A stretch of DNA of 64,000 nucleotides, taken from an uncultured Prochlorococcus sp. Lineage in GTDB: Bacteria > Cyanobacteriota > Cyanobacteriia > PCC-6307 > Cyanobiaceae. The position numbers and the translations under genes are program-made. Each line of letters begins with the position of its first letter. The stretch's first letter is position 1. The notes beneath the pieces were generated by a model. That model saw nothing but the letters and a program-made list of their open reading frames with translations, ran no database searches and was not told the DNA's origin. Shown here piece after piece: positions 38,110 through 46,448 of the stretch. Location of the stretch: positions 1 through 64,000 of the forward strand of contig CACNQT010000001.1 in assembly GCA_902622705.1 (NCBI GenBank). The letters run 5' to 3'.

Positions 38110-38931
38110 TTATTTAGAGGTGTATGCGACTCTTTTTCGTTCTAGTAATAACGGAACTGCAACACAAGCCACATTCAATGATTCTACAATCTCGCTATGC
38201 GGAATTGTAATTGTTTCATTAAAAGCTTCTTGAATTTTTTTATGAATACCTTGCCCTTCATTACCCAAAATCAATGCTGTACGTCTAGACCAATCAACTT
38301 CCCAGTAAGGTTTTGAGGGTTTTTTTGAACTCTCATTATGGCTACTAGTAGAGAAAATGTTAAATCCTACATTTGATAATTCAGACAAAGACTTAAGTAA
38401 AGAATTTAATATTTCTTCTTCAATACCATCAAATCTTAAAAATGGCAGATGAAAAACTGCACCTGAGGATGCTCTTAATACCTTTTGGCCTAATGGGTGC
38501 GCACCTCCAGCTAAAAAAATTGCATTAACACCCGCCGCTAAAGCGGTTCTAAATAGATTACCTAAGTTCCCAGGATCTTGAATTCTGTCGAGAATAAGAA
38601 CAAAATCATCTTTTCTATTAAATTGATAATTAGGAATTGCTGAAATCTCTACTAAAGCTGCTATTCCATCTGGATTAATTGTTGAAATCGCAGATGCCAA
38701 GACTTCCTCTGAGACAATATTTATTAATGACTCATCAAATTTTTTGCTTAGATTTTGATTCTTTCTTAGCCATTTTTCGGTAACTAAAATCTTAGAGGGA
38801 TTTTTACCAGACTTCAGCAATTCTTCAATGAGATGTGTACCCTCTATGCAAAAAAAGTCTTGATCTTTTGGAGATGATCCTCTTTTAAATGATCTAAATC
38901 TTTTAACTAGATTATTGTTTTTACTAGTTAT
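38110..38931 (-). CDS. SpoU/TrmH-type RNA 2'-O-methyltransferase, start codon unclear
   Basis: The SPOUT domain has the three family motifs: LILDRIQDPGNLGNLFRTA, RTALILGNEGQGI and IPHSEIVESLNVACVAVPLL-type motif 3. The last standard start is TTG at 38820 (236 residues), but the frame stays open upstream and encodes ITSKNNNLVKRFRSFKRGSS and DFFCIEGTHLIEELL, the canonical N-terminal substrate-binding domain of these enzymes. No ATG, GTG or TTG is present in that part before a stop at about 38988. I extend to the ATA at 38931, which would give about 273 residues; a start at ATT, ATA or another rare codon, or an indel, is possible. Target (tRNA or rRNA) unknown. Followed 11 nt later by lpd. Confidence 0.85.
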   Translation of the reverse strand: MTSKNNNLVKRFRSFKRGSSPKDQDFFCIEGTHLIEELLKSGKNPSKILVTEKWLRKNQNLSKKFDESLINIVSEEVLASAISTINPDGIAALVEISAIPNYQFNRKDDFVLILDRIQDPGNLGNLFRTALAAGVNAIFLAGGAHPLGQKVLRASSGAVFHLPFLRFDGIEEEILNSLLKSLSELSNVGFNIFSTSSHNESSKKPSKPYWEVDWSRRTALILGNEGQGIHKKIQEAFNETITIPHSEIVESLNVACVAVPLLLERKRVAYTSK

Positions 38932-39141
38932 TTTTAAAAAAGTATTTTCTATGAGTATTTTGAAAAATTTGTTATCAACTATATTTTAATTACATAAATA
39001 TTTTGATCAATTATTTATTAAATTTTTATTTCCCAAGAAATCAAAAAATACATTTTCACTTTTAATTAATATTCATGACGTTACATAGGGTGGACTTAAT
39101 ATTATTAGTTTGTCATGATGAATCTAATAAATTAAGTCTTA

Positions 39142-40512
39142 ATGATTTGCGGAAGCAAAACGAAGTCATATCTTAAATCGCAAAATTTAAAGATTCTTGG
39201 CCAAGGCAAGTTAAATGGAATAGTTGAAATAAGTGGTGCGAAGAATTCCGCCTTGGTTTTATTAGCCTCATCATTGCTAACTAATGAAAAAATAATTCTT
39301 GAAAATGTACCTTTTCTCACTGATATTGAAAAGATGGGGAATATTTTAAAGAATTTAGGAGTGAATTTAGTTCGTAAAAATAACCAACTAGAAATAGATC
39401 CAACAACTATTTCGATTAAAGAACTTCCATATGAACTTGTTAAAGGATTAAGAGCTAGTTTCTTTTGTATAGGCGCACTATTATCTAAATTTGGAGAAGC
39501 TCAAGTACCCTTGCCAGGTGGATGCAATATTGGCTCAAGGCCAATAGACGAGCACATTAATGGATTAATCGCACTAGGAGCAGACATTATTATTGAAGAG
39601 GGAATTGTAAAGGCAAAAACAAGTGGGAACAAAAATAGACTTCAGGGCACTCATATTAAATTAAATTGTCCAAGCGTAGGTGCGACTGAAACTTTAATAA
39701 TGGCAGCATCTTTAGCCAAAGGAAGAACTACTATTGAAAATGCTGCTAGAGAGCCTGAAGTTCAAGATTTATGCCAAATGCTTAATAAAATGGGGGCAAA
39801 AATCTATGACTCCGGTAAAGAAACAATTATTATTGATGGTGTTAATAAGCTTGGCGGATGTACCCATAAAGTAATTCCAGATCGAATAGAAGCTGGAACT
39901 TTTCTAATAGCTGCTGCTGCAACTTCCTCTTCAATAACAATTTCTCCAGTAATCCCTCATCATCTTGAAGCTGTCACTAAAAAGCTTCAAGAGAGTGGGA
40001 GTAAAATTACGATTAATGGTAATTCTATTTCTATCAAGAGTAAAAAGATTAAAGGAGTAGATATTGAAACAGCTCCTTTCCCAGGCTTTCCTACTGATTT
40101 GCAGGCACCATTTACAACTCTAATGACAATCGCAAATGGTGAATCAAAGATAACTGAAACAATTTTCGAAAACAGAATGAATCATATTTATATACTTAAT
40201 GAAATGGGCGCCAGTATAAAACTAAACAAAAACGTAGCTTACATCAAAGGTGTGAAAACAATTAATGGGATGAATCTAGTTGGCTCAGATTTAAGGTCAT
40301 CAGCTGCATTAATAATTGCAGGAATCATCGCAAATGGCAGCAGTAATTTCTATGGATTAGAACATCTAGATAGAGGTTATGAAAATTTTGAATTAAAACT
40401 AAAAAATTTAGGTGTAAAAATAATTAGAGAGATCAGTAAGAATACTTTTGAGGAGAAAGGAAATAAAATTGAATCAAGTTCTGAGAGTCTTTCTAAACTA
40501 GAAGCAGCTTAA
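39142..40512 (+). CDS. murA: UDP-N-acetylglucosamine 1-carboxyvinyltransferase
   Basis: 456 residues. It shows ISGAKNSALVLLASSLL near the start, the catalytic cysteine in PLPGGCNIGSRPIDEHI, PSVGATETLIMAASLA and FPTDLQAPFTTLM near the end, all intact. It transfers enolpyruvate from PEP to UDP-GlcNAc, the first committed step of peptidoglycan synthesis and the target of fosfomycin. The last 20 residues are a polar tail longer than usual. ddl, another wall gene, is at 47854. Confidence 0.96.
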   Translation: MICGSKTKSYLKSQNLKILGQGKLNGIVEISGAKNSALVLLASSLLTNEKIILENVPFLTDIEKMGNILKNLGVNLVRKNNQLEIDPTTISIKELPYELVKGLRASFFCIGALLSKFGEAQVPLPGGCNIGSRPIDEHINGLIALGADIIIEEGIVKAKTSGNKNRLQGTHIKLNCPSVGATETLIMAASLAKGRTTIENAAREPEVQDLCQMLNKMGAKIYDSGKETIIIDGVNKLGGCTHKVIPDRIEAGTFLIAAAATSSSITISPVIPHHLEAVTKKLQESGSKITINGNSISIKSKKIKGVDIETAPFPGFPTDLQAPFTTLMTIANGESKITETIFENRMNHIYILNEMGASIKLNKNVAYIKGVKTINGMNLVGSDLRSSAALIIAGIIANGSSNFYGLEHLDRGYENFELKLKNLGVKIIREISKNTFEEKGNKIESSSESLSKLEAA

Positions 40513-40550
40513 TCTTTTCCAAATACATTTTTAAAACTGATAAAGTTGAT

Positions 40551-40661
40551 TCAAACGTAAGCAATATTGATTAGTGAAATACAACCCAAAAATAATATGA
40601 ATAAAACTAGAAAGCGATTAGACCAAATTTTATTTAAACCATTAAATTTGAATTCGTTCAT
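40551..40661 (-). CDS. Tiny membrane ORF (36 aa), possible second of a pair
   Basis: A 36-codon frame from ATG at 40661, beginning MNEFKFNGLNKIWSNRF and continuing with a single hydrophobic helix (LVLFILFLGCISLINIAYV). Its ATG overlaps the stop of the upstream 35-codon frame (ATGA), which suggests coupled translation. Single-helix proteins of this size are common among photosystem, cytochrome b6f and NDH-1 subunits of cyanobacteria, but I cannot match it to a known one. It ends 38 nt from the murA stop on the opposite strand. Confidence 0.4.
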   Translation of the reverse strand: MNEFKFNGLNKIWSNRFLVLFILFLGCISLINIAYV

Positions 40662-40765
40662 GCCCAGGTTCCGCTATTAGATCCGAATGTTGTAAGTATA
40701 GTTACTGCAATAAAAAGATAAGGGACAAATTTAAAGGTTAATTTTTTAGCTTGAGGTTTAGTCAT
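40658..40765 (-). CDS. Tiny membrane ORF (35 aa)
   Basis: A 35-codon frame from ATG at 40765. A basic start (MTKPQAKKLTFKF) is followed by a hydrophobic helix (VPYLFIAVTILTTFGS) and a short polar end (NSGTWA), consistent with a single-span membrane peptide with the positive end in the cytoplasm. Its stop overlaps the start of the next tiny frame by 4 nt. Too short for homology by eye. The paired arrangement and the absence of low-complexity sequence make it better than chance. Confidence 0.45.
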   Translation of the reverse strand: MTKPQAKKLTFKFVPYLFIAVTILTTFGSNSGTWA

Positions 40766-40800
40766 TTTTTTTTATTCATTATAACAAAATATTACTAATC

Positions 40801-40977
40801 ATGAAGTTATCTCCTTTAAAAAAAGACTTTAAAGCACATTTAATCACAAAAATGTATCAGAAATGTTTAAATTTTCTTTTTTCTCCTTATTTCTTGTCAG
40901 CAAATGCAATAAATAATTCTATGTTTTTATCGAAAAGATTATCTATTAACAAACGTTATCTTGAAACTGTTCCTTGA
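40801..40977 (+). CDS. Possible short ORF (58 aa), unknown
   Basis: An ATG-initiated frame of 58 codons upstream of tRNA-Leu. The translation begins MKLSPLKKDFKAHLITKMYQ and has many Asn, Lys, Phe and Ser, a composition that chance frames in AT-rich DNA also show. No domain, signal or membrane segment is clear. It ends 64 nt before the tRNA. Listed because it is otherwise a 530-nt interval with only tiny frames. Confidence 0.25.
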   Translation: MKLSPLKKDFKAHLITKMYQKCLNFLFSPYFLSANAINNSMFLSKRLSINKRYLETVP

Positions 40978-41041
40978 TCAAAACAATAGTCAATAAGTTG
41001 ATTTTTGTTATAATAAAAAAGTTCATTTTTTCAAAAGCCTT

Positions 41042-41123
41042 GGGAGCGTGGTGGAATTGGTAGACGCACCGCACTCAAAATGCGGCACCTTCGGGTATGT
41101 CGGTTCAAGTCCGACCGCTCCCA
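41042..41123 (+). tRNA. tRNA-Leu (anticodon CAA)
   Basis: An 82-nt cloverleaf: the acceptor stem GGGAGCG pairs with CGCTCCC, followed by discriminator A; anticodon stem CCGCA/TGCGG with loop CTCAAAA giving anticodon CAA; a long variable arm, as in class II tRNA-Leu; T-arm with GGTTCAAGTCC. No CCA is encoded. The argD start codon follows 5 nt after the 3' end. Confidence 0.96.
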
Positions 41124-41128
41124 CTTTA

Positions 41129-42304
41129 ATGAATACCTATAGTCGATTCGATATATCTTTTAAAAAAGGAAAAGGTTGTTGGCTATGGGATAAAACAGGT
41201 AAAAGGTATCTTGATGCAGTCGCTGGTATAGCAACTTGTAGTCTTGGACATAGCGACAGAGTTTTAAGAAGAAGGTTATCAACTCAACTAAAAAAGATTC
41301 AGCACATTTCTAATCTCTACAACATTGAAGAACAAGAACAATTAAGCAGAACTTTAACGAATATGAGTTGTGCTAAAAGCGTCTTTTTCTGTAATAGTGG
41401 TGCGGAAGCAAATGAATCAGCAATTAAATTAATTAAAAAATATGGAAATAAAACAAATAAAGGTAAAGAATCAATTATTCTCGCAGCAGAATCCAGCTTC
41501 CATGGAAGGACGCTTGCAGCCTTGAGTGCCACTGGACAACCAAAATATCAAAAAGGTTTCGAACCAATGATTCAAGGGTTTAAATTTTTTAAATTTAACA
41601 ATTTTGATTCGGTAAAAAAATTATTTGAAGAGTGTGAAAATAATGATCAAAAAATTTCCGGCGTTTTAGTTGAACCAATACAAGGAGAAGGTGGCGTAAT
41701 TCCTGGAAGTAAAATATTTTTTAAAAGCCTGAGAGAAATATGTGATAGATATAACTCTCTTCTCATTTTAGATGAGGTCCAAAGTGGAGTAGGTCGAACT
41801 GGGAAAATGTGGGGTTATGAGAATTTAGGAATTGAACCTGATGGCTTCACCCTTGCTAAAGGATTAGGAGGAGGTCATGCAATTGGAGCATTATTGGTAA
41901 AAGAAAAAGCCAACATTTTTTCTCCAGGGGATCATGCAAGCACTTTTGGAGGGAACCCATTCGCTTGTAAAGCTGCTCTAACTGTATTAGAAGAAATAAA
42001 TAGAAGAAATATTATCAATAATGTTTATCTAAGGGGGGAACAATTAAGTGCTGGGTTTGAAGAATTGTCAAAAAAATTTCCAAATATTATTAGCGGGAAA
42101 AGAGGTTTAGGTTTAATACAAGGTCTTGTGATCAATGATGATTATGCTGATGCAAAAAAAATTACATTAAAAGCTTTTGATAAAGGATTACTGGTAGTTC
42201 CTGCAGGAGGAAATGTTGTAAGGTTTGTCCCACCATTAGTTATTTCTCGAAGAGAAATTAATATTCTTTTGGATAAGCTAAATTCAATTTTTGAAGAGTT
42301 ATAA
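41129..42304 (+). CDS. argD: Acetylornithine aminotransferase
   Basis: 391 residues from ATG at 41129 (MNTYSRFDISFKKGKG). An in-frame extension upstream would read through the tRNA-Leu gene and is rejected. PLP-binding features are CNSGAEANESAIKL, SSFHGRTLAALSATGQ, ILDEVQSGVGRTGKMWGYE and the lysine in FTLAKGLGGG, and C-terminal STFGGNPFACKAAL. It converts N-acetylglutamate semialdehyde to N-acetylornithine in arginine synthesis. The 5-nt distance from the tRNA means a processed transcript would be nearly leaderless. Confidence 0.95.
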   Translation: MNTYSRFDISFKKGKGCWLWDKTGKRYLDAVAGIATCSLGHSDRVLRRRLSTQLKKIQHISNLYNIEEQEQLSRTLTNMSCAKSVFFCNSGAEANESAIKLIKKYGNKTNKGKESIILAAESSFHGRTLAALSATGQPKYQKGFEPMIQGFKFFKFNNFDSVKKLFEECENNDQKISGVLVEPIQGEGGVIPGSKIFFKSLREICDRYNSLLILDEVQSGVGRTGKMWGYENLGIEPDGFTLAKGLGGGHAIGALLVKEKANIFSPGDHASTFGGNPFACKAALTVLEEINRRNIINNVYLRGEQLSAGFEELSKKFPNIISGKRGLGLIQGLVINDDYADAKKITLKAFDKGLLVVPAGGNVVRFVPPLVISRREINILLDKLNSIFEEL

Positions 42305-42315
42305 CAAATAAAATT

Positions 42316-43548
42316 TTGAAAAATGCAAATTTAAAAACTTTTGAATTATTATCTCCTAAATATGAAAGGGATAATATCAAGTTGGGTTTATCAAGAATTA
42401 AAAAAGCACTTCAAGAACTTGGTAATCCTTGCAAGAATATCCCTGCGATACAGATTATTGGAACCAATGGGAAAGGATCAATCGCGGCATATTTAGAAAG
42501 TATACTTTTTGAAGCTAAAAGGAATTTCGGTGTAACGACATCTCCTCATCTTTTGGATGTATGCGAGAGGATTAGAGTTAATAAAAAAAATATTAATAAA
42601 ACTGATTTTGAAAAAATCTATAGATTAATAGAAAAAAATTTTTCAACATTTGAATTAACTCCTTTTGAAAAAATCATTTGCTGCGCATTAAATTTTTTTG
42701 AACATCAAAAAGTTGAATTACTCATTCTTGAAGCTGGCTTAGGGGGACGATTAGACGCGACAACAGCCCATAAATCTAGACCAATCATTGCTATTGGGAA
42801 TATTGGCTTAGACCATAAAGAATTTCTTGGAGATACGATTGAAAAAATTGCCGCAGAAAAATTAGCAGTTATTGAAAAAAACTCAATTGTCATCTCATGC
42901 AATCAAAATAGTCAAGTTGAAAATTTAATAACCAAAAAAGTTAAAGAGGTAGGAGCAGAAATTATTTGGAAAGATTCAATTTCAAACAGCTTCGAACTTG
43001 GATTAAAAGGAATTTTTCAAAAGCAAAATGCTTCAGTAGCTGTTGGAGCAATTGAAGCTCTGAATAATTTAGGATTTAATGTAAAAGAAAAACACATATC
43101 TGAAGGTCTTAAAAAGACAACATGGAACGGAAGGCTAGAAATAATAAATTATTTCAACAAAGAAATTCTTGTAGATTGTGCGCATAATTATCCTGCTGCA
43201 AAAGCACTTTCTAATGAGCGAAGCAATTGGGAGAATGAAGATAAAGGAATTTATTGGATTTTAGGTGTCCAAAGACAAAAAGATATTTACGCAATATTAA
43301 AAACACTTCTAAAGAAAAATGATCGCTTATTACTTGTGCCAGTTCCAAACCAACCTAGTTGGCAATTAAATGATCTCTCTCAGATTAAAGAAATTGACTT
43401 TCAAAAAACAATTGAATTTAAAACATTTGAACTTGCCATTGAGTATTTATTTTCCTTGAAAAAATGGCCACCTAATCATCCTGTTCTAACAGGTTCGATT
43501 TTTTTAGTTGCTGAATTTATTAAATTTGCGAATAAAAAGAAATATTAA
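42316..43548 (+). CDS. folC: Folylpolyglutamate / dihydrofolate synthase
   Basis: 410 residues from a TTG start, 12 nt after argD. The Mur-ligase-like fold shows the ATP loop IIGTNGKGSIAAYLE, SPHLLDVCERIRVN, the LEAGLGGRLDATTA motif and the C-terminal domain strand VDCAHNYPAAKAL. It adds glutamate residues to folate and possibly makes dihydrofolate. Overlaps the convergent GlcD-like gene by 4 nt. Confidence 0.92.
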   Translation: MKNANLKTFELLSPKYERDNIKLGLSRIKKALQELGNPCKNIPAIQIIGTNGKGSIAAYLESILFEAKRNFGVTTSPHLLDVCERIRVNKKNINKTDFEKIYRLIEKNFSTFELTPFEKIICCALNFFEHQKVELLILEAGLGGRLDATTAHKSRPIIAIGNIGLDHKEFLGDTIEKIAAEKLAVIEKNSIVISCNQNSQVENLITKKVKEVGAEIIWKDSISNSFELGLKGIFQKQNASVAVGAIEALNNLGFNVKEKHISEGLKKTTWNGRLEIINYFNKEILVDCAHNYPAAKALSNERSNWENEDKGIYWILGVQRQKDIYAILKTLLKKNDRLLLVPVPNQPSWQLNDLSQIKEIDFQKTIEFKTFELAIEYLFSLKKWPPNHPVLTGSIFLVAEFIKFANKKKY

Positions 43549-44900
43549 ATTTTAAATTTTTCTTTTACTTCCCAACCTTCCAATTTTCCTGGATTTAATA
43601 GCCCTTTAGGATCAAATCTTAATTTCGCTTTTACTTGATCTGCATCCACCACTCCGAGACCTCCTCCTTCAACTGTTAAAACATGAGGATTAAAAATAAA
43701 CGCGCCAAGTTTCTTGCAATCTTCCATTATTTCATTTAGTTCTTCTGCCCCATTCCACTTTACTAAAGGCAAAGCCGCGAATCGCGGCGATCCTTGTTGA
43801 GAAACTGCCTCTAAATGCCAAAGAACTTTTTTACCCCATTTTTTTCTCAAAAAATTAATTAACTCTAGTTCATTATTAAGCGGCAAAAGCATCTGTAAAT
43901 ACGTCCAATTTTTATCCCTAGACCTTATATGAAGAGTTGTATGATTCCATACGACTTCAGAGATTCCATTGACGAGCTTTTCCTCTTCCCCAAGCAGGGT
44001 AGATTCGACTTTAAATTTTTTACAAATTAGCTCAATGGTTTTTATTCCTCCAAGAGTAGATTGAATTAATATCTTGTGACTTCTAGATTTACTTTTAAAC
44101 CATTTTGGCATTTGATCTACAATTTCTTCTTCAAGAATTGCTCCTAATTTCAGATCAATTGCTGCGCTCGTAAGAGTTTTCAATATTTCTATTGTTTTTT
44201 CAAATTCAATACAGTCGATAACTATTGAAAACCACTTACGTTTGATATCAGTAGCAAGTAATAAAGAAGTAATTATTCCATTAGTCCCGTAAGCATGATT
44301 TAGAGGTTCTGATTCTTCAGCATCAAATTTTAATAATTTAGGTTTTTCATTCATCGTTACTGCCTCTATACCAATAAGATTTCCTGGATCTCTTAAAAAT
44401 CCCCACCTAATAGACCCAATACCTCCTGATCCACCTGCAATAAAACCTCCAATTGTTGCAGTTTTCCAAGTACTAGGAAGCAACCTCAGTTCCCTTCCAT
44501 ATTTCTCTAATTGTTTATTCAAATCTCCCATAACACAGCCAGACTGTACTTTTACAAAACCTGTATCTGGATCAAAATCTTCTAACTTATTAAAGTGACT
44601 CATCTGCATTACAACTCCTTTAAACAATGGGACTGCTTGTCCATAATTACCTGTTCCTGAACCCCTTAAAGTAATTGGGATAGAAAATTCCCAACAAATT
44701 TCTGCTACTTCCTTTACCGCTTTATGATCACTAGGTCTTACTACCAAATCAGCAATACATTCGTCTAATTTTTCAGTAAGGATTGGAGAATAGTTATAGA
44801 AATCTTTTGAAAGTCTTTTTACATCGGATTGGCTTTCAATAATCTCTAAGTTTTTGACTTCCCTAAATTTGTCTAAAAATTTAAGAGTATTAGATGTCAT
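43545..44900 (-). CDS. FAD-linked oxidase, GlcD / D-lactate dehydrogenase-like
   Basis: 451 residues. The N-terminal FAD-binding type 4 (PCMH) domain has DLVVRPSDHKAVKEVAEIC, PITLRGSGTGNYGQAVPL, TIGGFIAGGSGGIGS and GTNGIITSLLLA. The C-terminal half is a linker and a cap domain ending FDPKGLLNPGKLEGW, the family signature. Members oxidise glycolate, D-lactate or similar 2-hydroxy acids with an electron acceptor rather than oxygen. No GlcE or GlcF subunit is seen next to it. It lies 38 nt downstream of a CodA-like amidohydrolase on the same strand, so the two may act together. Confidence 0.85.
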   Translation of the reverse strand: MTSNTLKFLDKFREVKNLEIIESQSDVKRLSKDFYNYSPILTEKLDECIADLVVRPSDHKAVKEVAEICWEFSIPITLRGSGTGNYGQAVPLFKGVVMQMSHFNKLEDFDPDTGFVKVQSGCVMGDLNKQLEKYGRELRLLPSTWKTATIGGFIAGGSGGIGSIRWGFLRDPGNLIGIEAVTMNEKPKLLKFDAEESEPLNHAYGTNGIITSLLLATDIKRKWFSIVIDCIEFEKTIEILKTLTSAAIDLKLGAILEEEIVDQMPKWFKSKSRSHKILIQSTLGGIKTIELICKKFKVESTLLGEEEKLVNGISEVVWNHTTLHIRSRDKNWTYLQMLLPLNNELELINFLRKKWGKKVLWHLEAVSQQGSPRFAALPLVKWNGAEELNEIMEDCKKLGAFIFNPHVLTVEGGGLGVVDADQVKAKLRFDPKGLLNPGKLEGWEVKEKFKI

Positions 44901-44938
44901 TAATAAAATTTCTTGAGTTTTATATATAAACTAGTCGA

Positions 44939-46174
44939 TTAGCAATATAAATCGCCTTTTACATATACTTTTCTTTTTAAATTAGTAGAAAAAACATCTG
45001 CCCATCTTTGTGCTTCTAAAATTACAAAGTCAGCAGGGCAACCCTTTTTAATTAAACCATCCCATTTTAAATTTAATAATCTGCTTGGAGCTAAAAAAAT
45101 AGAAGATAAAGTCATTCTCTCCCAGGGATTTAGTTGAAGCATAGGTATCGAGCAAGACAACATATAAAAAGGGTCAAAATTACCAAATGGGTACCAAGGG
45201 TCTTGAACATTATCACTACCAAGAGAGACATCCACATGTGATTTTTGTAATTGCTTTATTGGCGCAACTGGTCTTTTAAATGAAGTAGTTTTATTACTTC
45301 GATTGAGTAGCCAAAAATTTGTTAGGGGTAAGGCAATAACCTTAATATTTTTCTCAGCCATTTTGTCTCCTAAATTTAAAATCTCTCTATTACTTAAAGA
45401 AATAAGACTACTCAAATGACTACAAGTGATCGGAATACTATTAATTTTTAAATTTTCGATTGTTTCTAATAAAACTTTTATTCCCGCTCCAGGTTCAATA
45501 ATTGATTCATCTATATGCAAATCAATTTCTAATTTATATTTACTCGCAAGAAAAAGCATCTTTGCTAGAAATTTGCTTGTATTTTTTTTATTAAAAGGGG
45601 GTACAATAACACCTCCTAAAATACCTCCATTAGAGGAAAATATTTTTACTAAATCTTCTCCATCAGTTGTATCCCAGAATTCCAATGGAGCTAGAGCAAC
45701 GTATTGTAAAGTTAACTCAGATGAAAATTTTTTTTGTAATTTAAAAAGTTCAATCCAAATATCAATAGATAGACCTTCATATGTATCAATATGACTCCTA
45801 ATTGCTCGGTATCCATTTTTTATGGCAAGTTTCAATGATTTCTCAACTCTTTCAAGAACCTTATCTTTAGTTCTAGTTTCATGTTCTTCAAGATTTACTG
45901 ATAATGCTCCTCCATAATTTGATTCCAGATTAGGAAAGTCTGCCCATGTAAAAGATTTATCAAAATGCGAATGCGTTTCAACAAATCTTGGGAATAAAAT
46001 ATTTTTTGGTTTGGTAATTTTATTTTTTAAAGGCATTAACTCAGAAACAAATCCATCCTCCCAACTAATGGAAACTGAACATAAATCCTCTACATCGATT
46101 ATGAGGTTATCTATATCTTCTATTAAACAAAGGCTTCTGGGAATAAGAACCTCAGCTGTGCAGGAATTACTCAA
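44939..46174 (-). CDS. Cytosine-deaminase-like metal-dependent amidohydrolase
   Basis: 411 residues from a TTG start. The metal centre motifs of the amidohydrolase superfamily are present in order: FVETHSHFDKSFT, AIRSHIDTYEG, EIDLHIDES, ITCSHLSSL and VSLGSDNVQDPWYPFG. The last two, and HSHFDK, are typical of CodA-type cytosine or related deaminases (with isocytosine, guanine analogue or N-acyl variants in the family). The final residues LIKKGCPADFVILEA are the usual C-terminal beta strand. The physiological substrate is not known. Co-oriented with the FAD oxidase downstream. Confidence 0.8.
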   Translation of the reverse strand: MSNSCTAEVLIPRSLCLIEDIDNLIIDVEDLCSVSISWEDGFVSELMPLKNKITKPKNILFPRFVETHSHFDKSFTWADFPNLESNYGGALSVNLEEHETRTKDKVLERVEKSLKLAIKNGYRAIRSHIDTYEGLSIDIWIELFKLQKKFSSELTLQYVALAPLEFWDTTDGEDLVKIFSSNGGILGGVIVPPFNKKNTSKFLAKMLFLASKYKLEIDLHIDESIIEPGAGIKVLLETIENLKINSIPITCSHLSSLISLSNREILNLGDKMAEKNIKVIALPLTNFWLLNRSNKTTSFKRPVAPIKQLQKSHVDVSLGSDNVQDPWYPFGNFDPFYMLSCSIPMLQLNPWERMTLSSIFLAPSRLLNLKWDGLIKKGCPADFVILEAQRWADVFSTNLKRKVYVKGDLYC

Positions 46175-46302
46175 ATTTTTAAATTTTCTTTTATTTTAAA
46201 TCATAAGAAAACTTTACTGAATTAGAAAATAATTCAAATTTCGCTAAAAGATAAAAATAACTATGAAAAATTACCCTTGAGTTGTTAAATTTATAAATGT
46301 GA

Positions 46303-46376
46303 GGCGGGCGTCGCCAAGTGGTTAAGGCAGCGGCTTGTGGCGCCGCTATTCGGGGGTTCGAATCCCCTCGCTCGCC
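46303..46376 (+). tRNA. tRNA-His (anticodon GTG)
   Basis: Cloverleaf with the tRNA-His hallmark: an encoded extra G at position -1 pairs with C73, giving an 8-bp acceptor stem (GCGGGCG/CGCTCGC plus G-1:C73). D-arm GCC/GGC with loop AAGTGGTTAA, anticodon stem GCGGC/GCCGC with loop TTGTGGC (anticodon GTG), T-arm with GGTTCGAATCC. No CCA encoded. The G opposite the discriminator is at 46303. Confidence 0.96.
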
Positions 46377-46448
46377 CTCAAAAATATTGCAGTAAAATTA
46401 TTTAACATGTAATTTTGAATTAAAGAATCATAAAAAATTCCTGGCAAA

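Noticed and set aside
39074..39175. 33-codon frame overlapping the murA start
   Set aside because: Short, low-information sequence overlapping a strong gene in another frame; no further support.
41048..41128. N-terminal extension of argD (27 codons starting at 41048)
   Set aside because: These codons are the tRNA-Leu gene read in frame. The ATG at 41129 is the natural argD start.
45426..45794. 122-codon plus-strand frame
   Set aside because: Antisense to the CodA-like gene; composition reflects the opposite strand and no start context.
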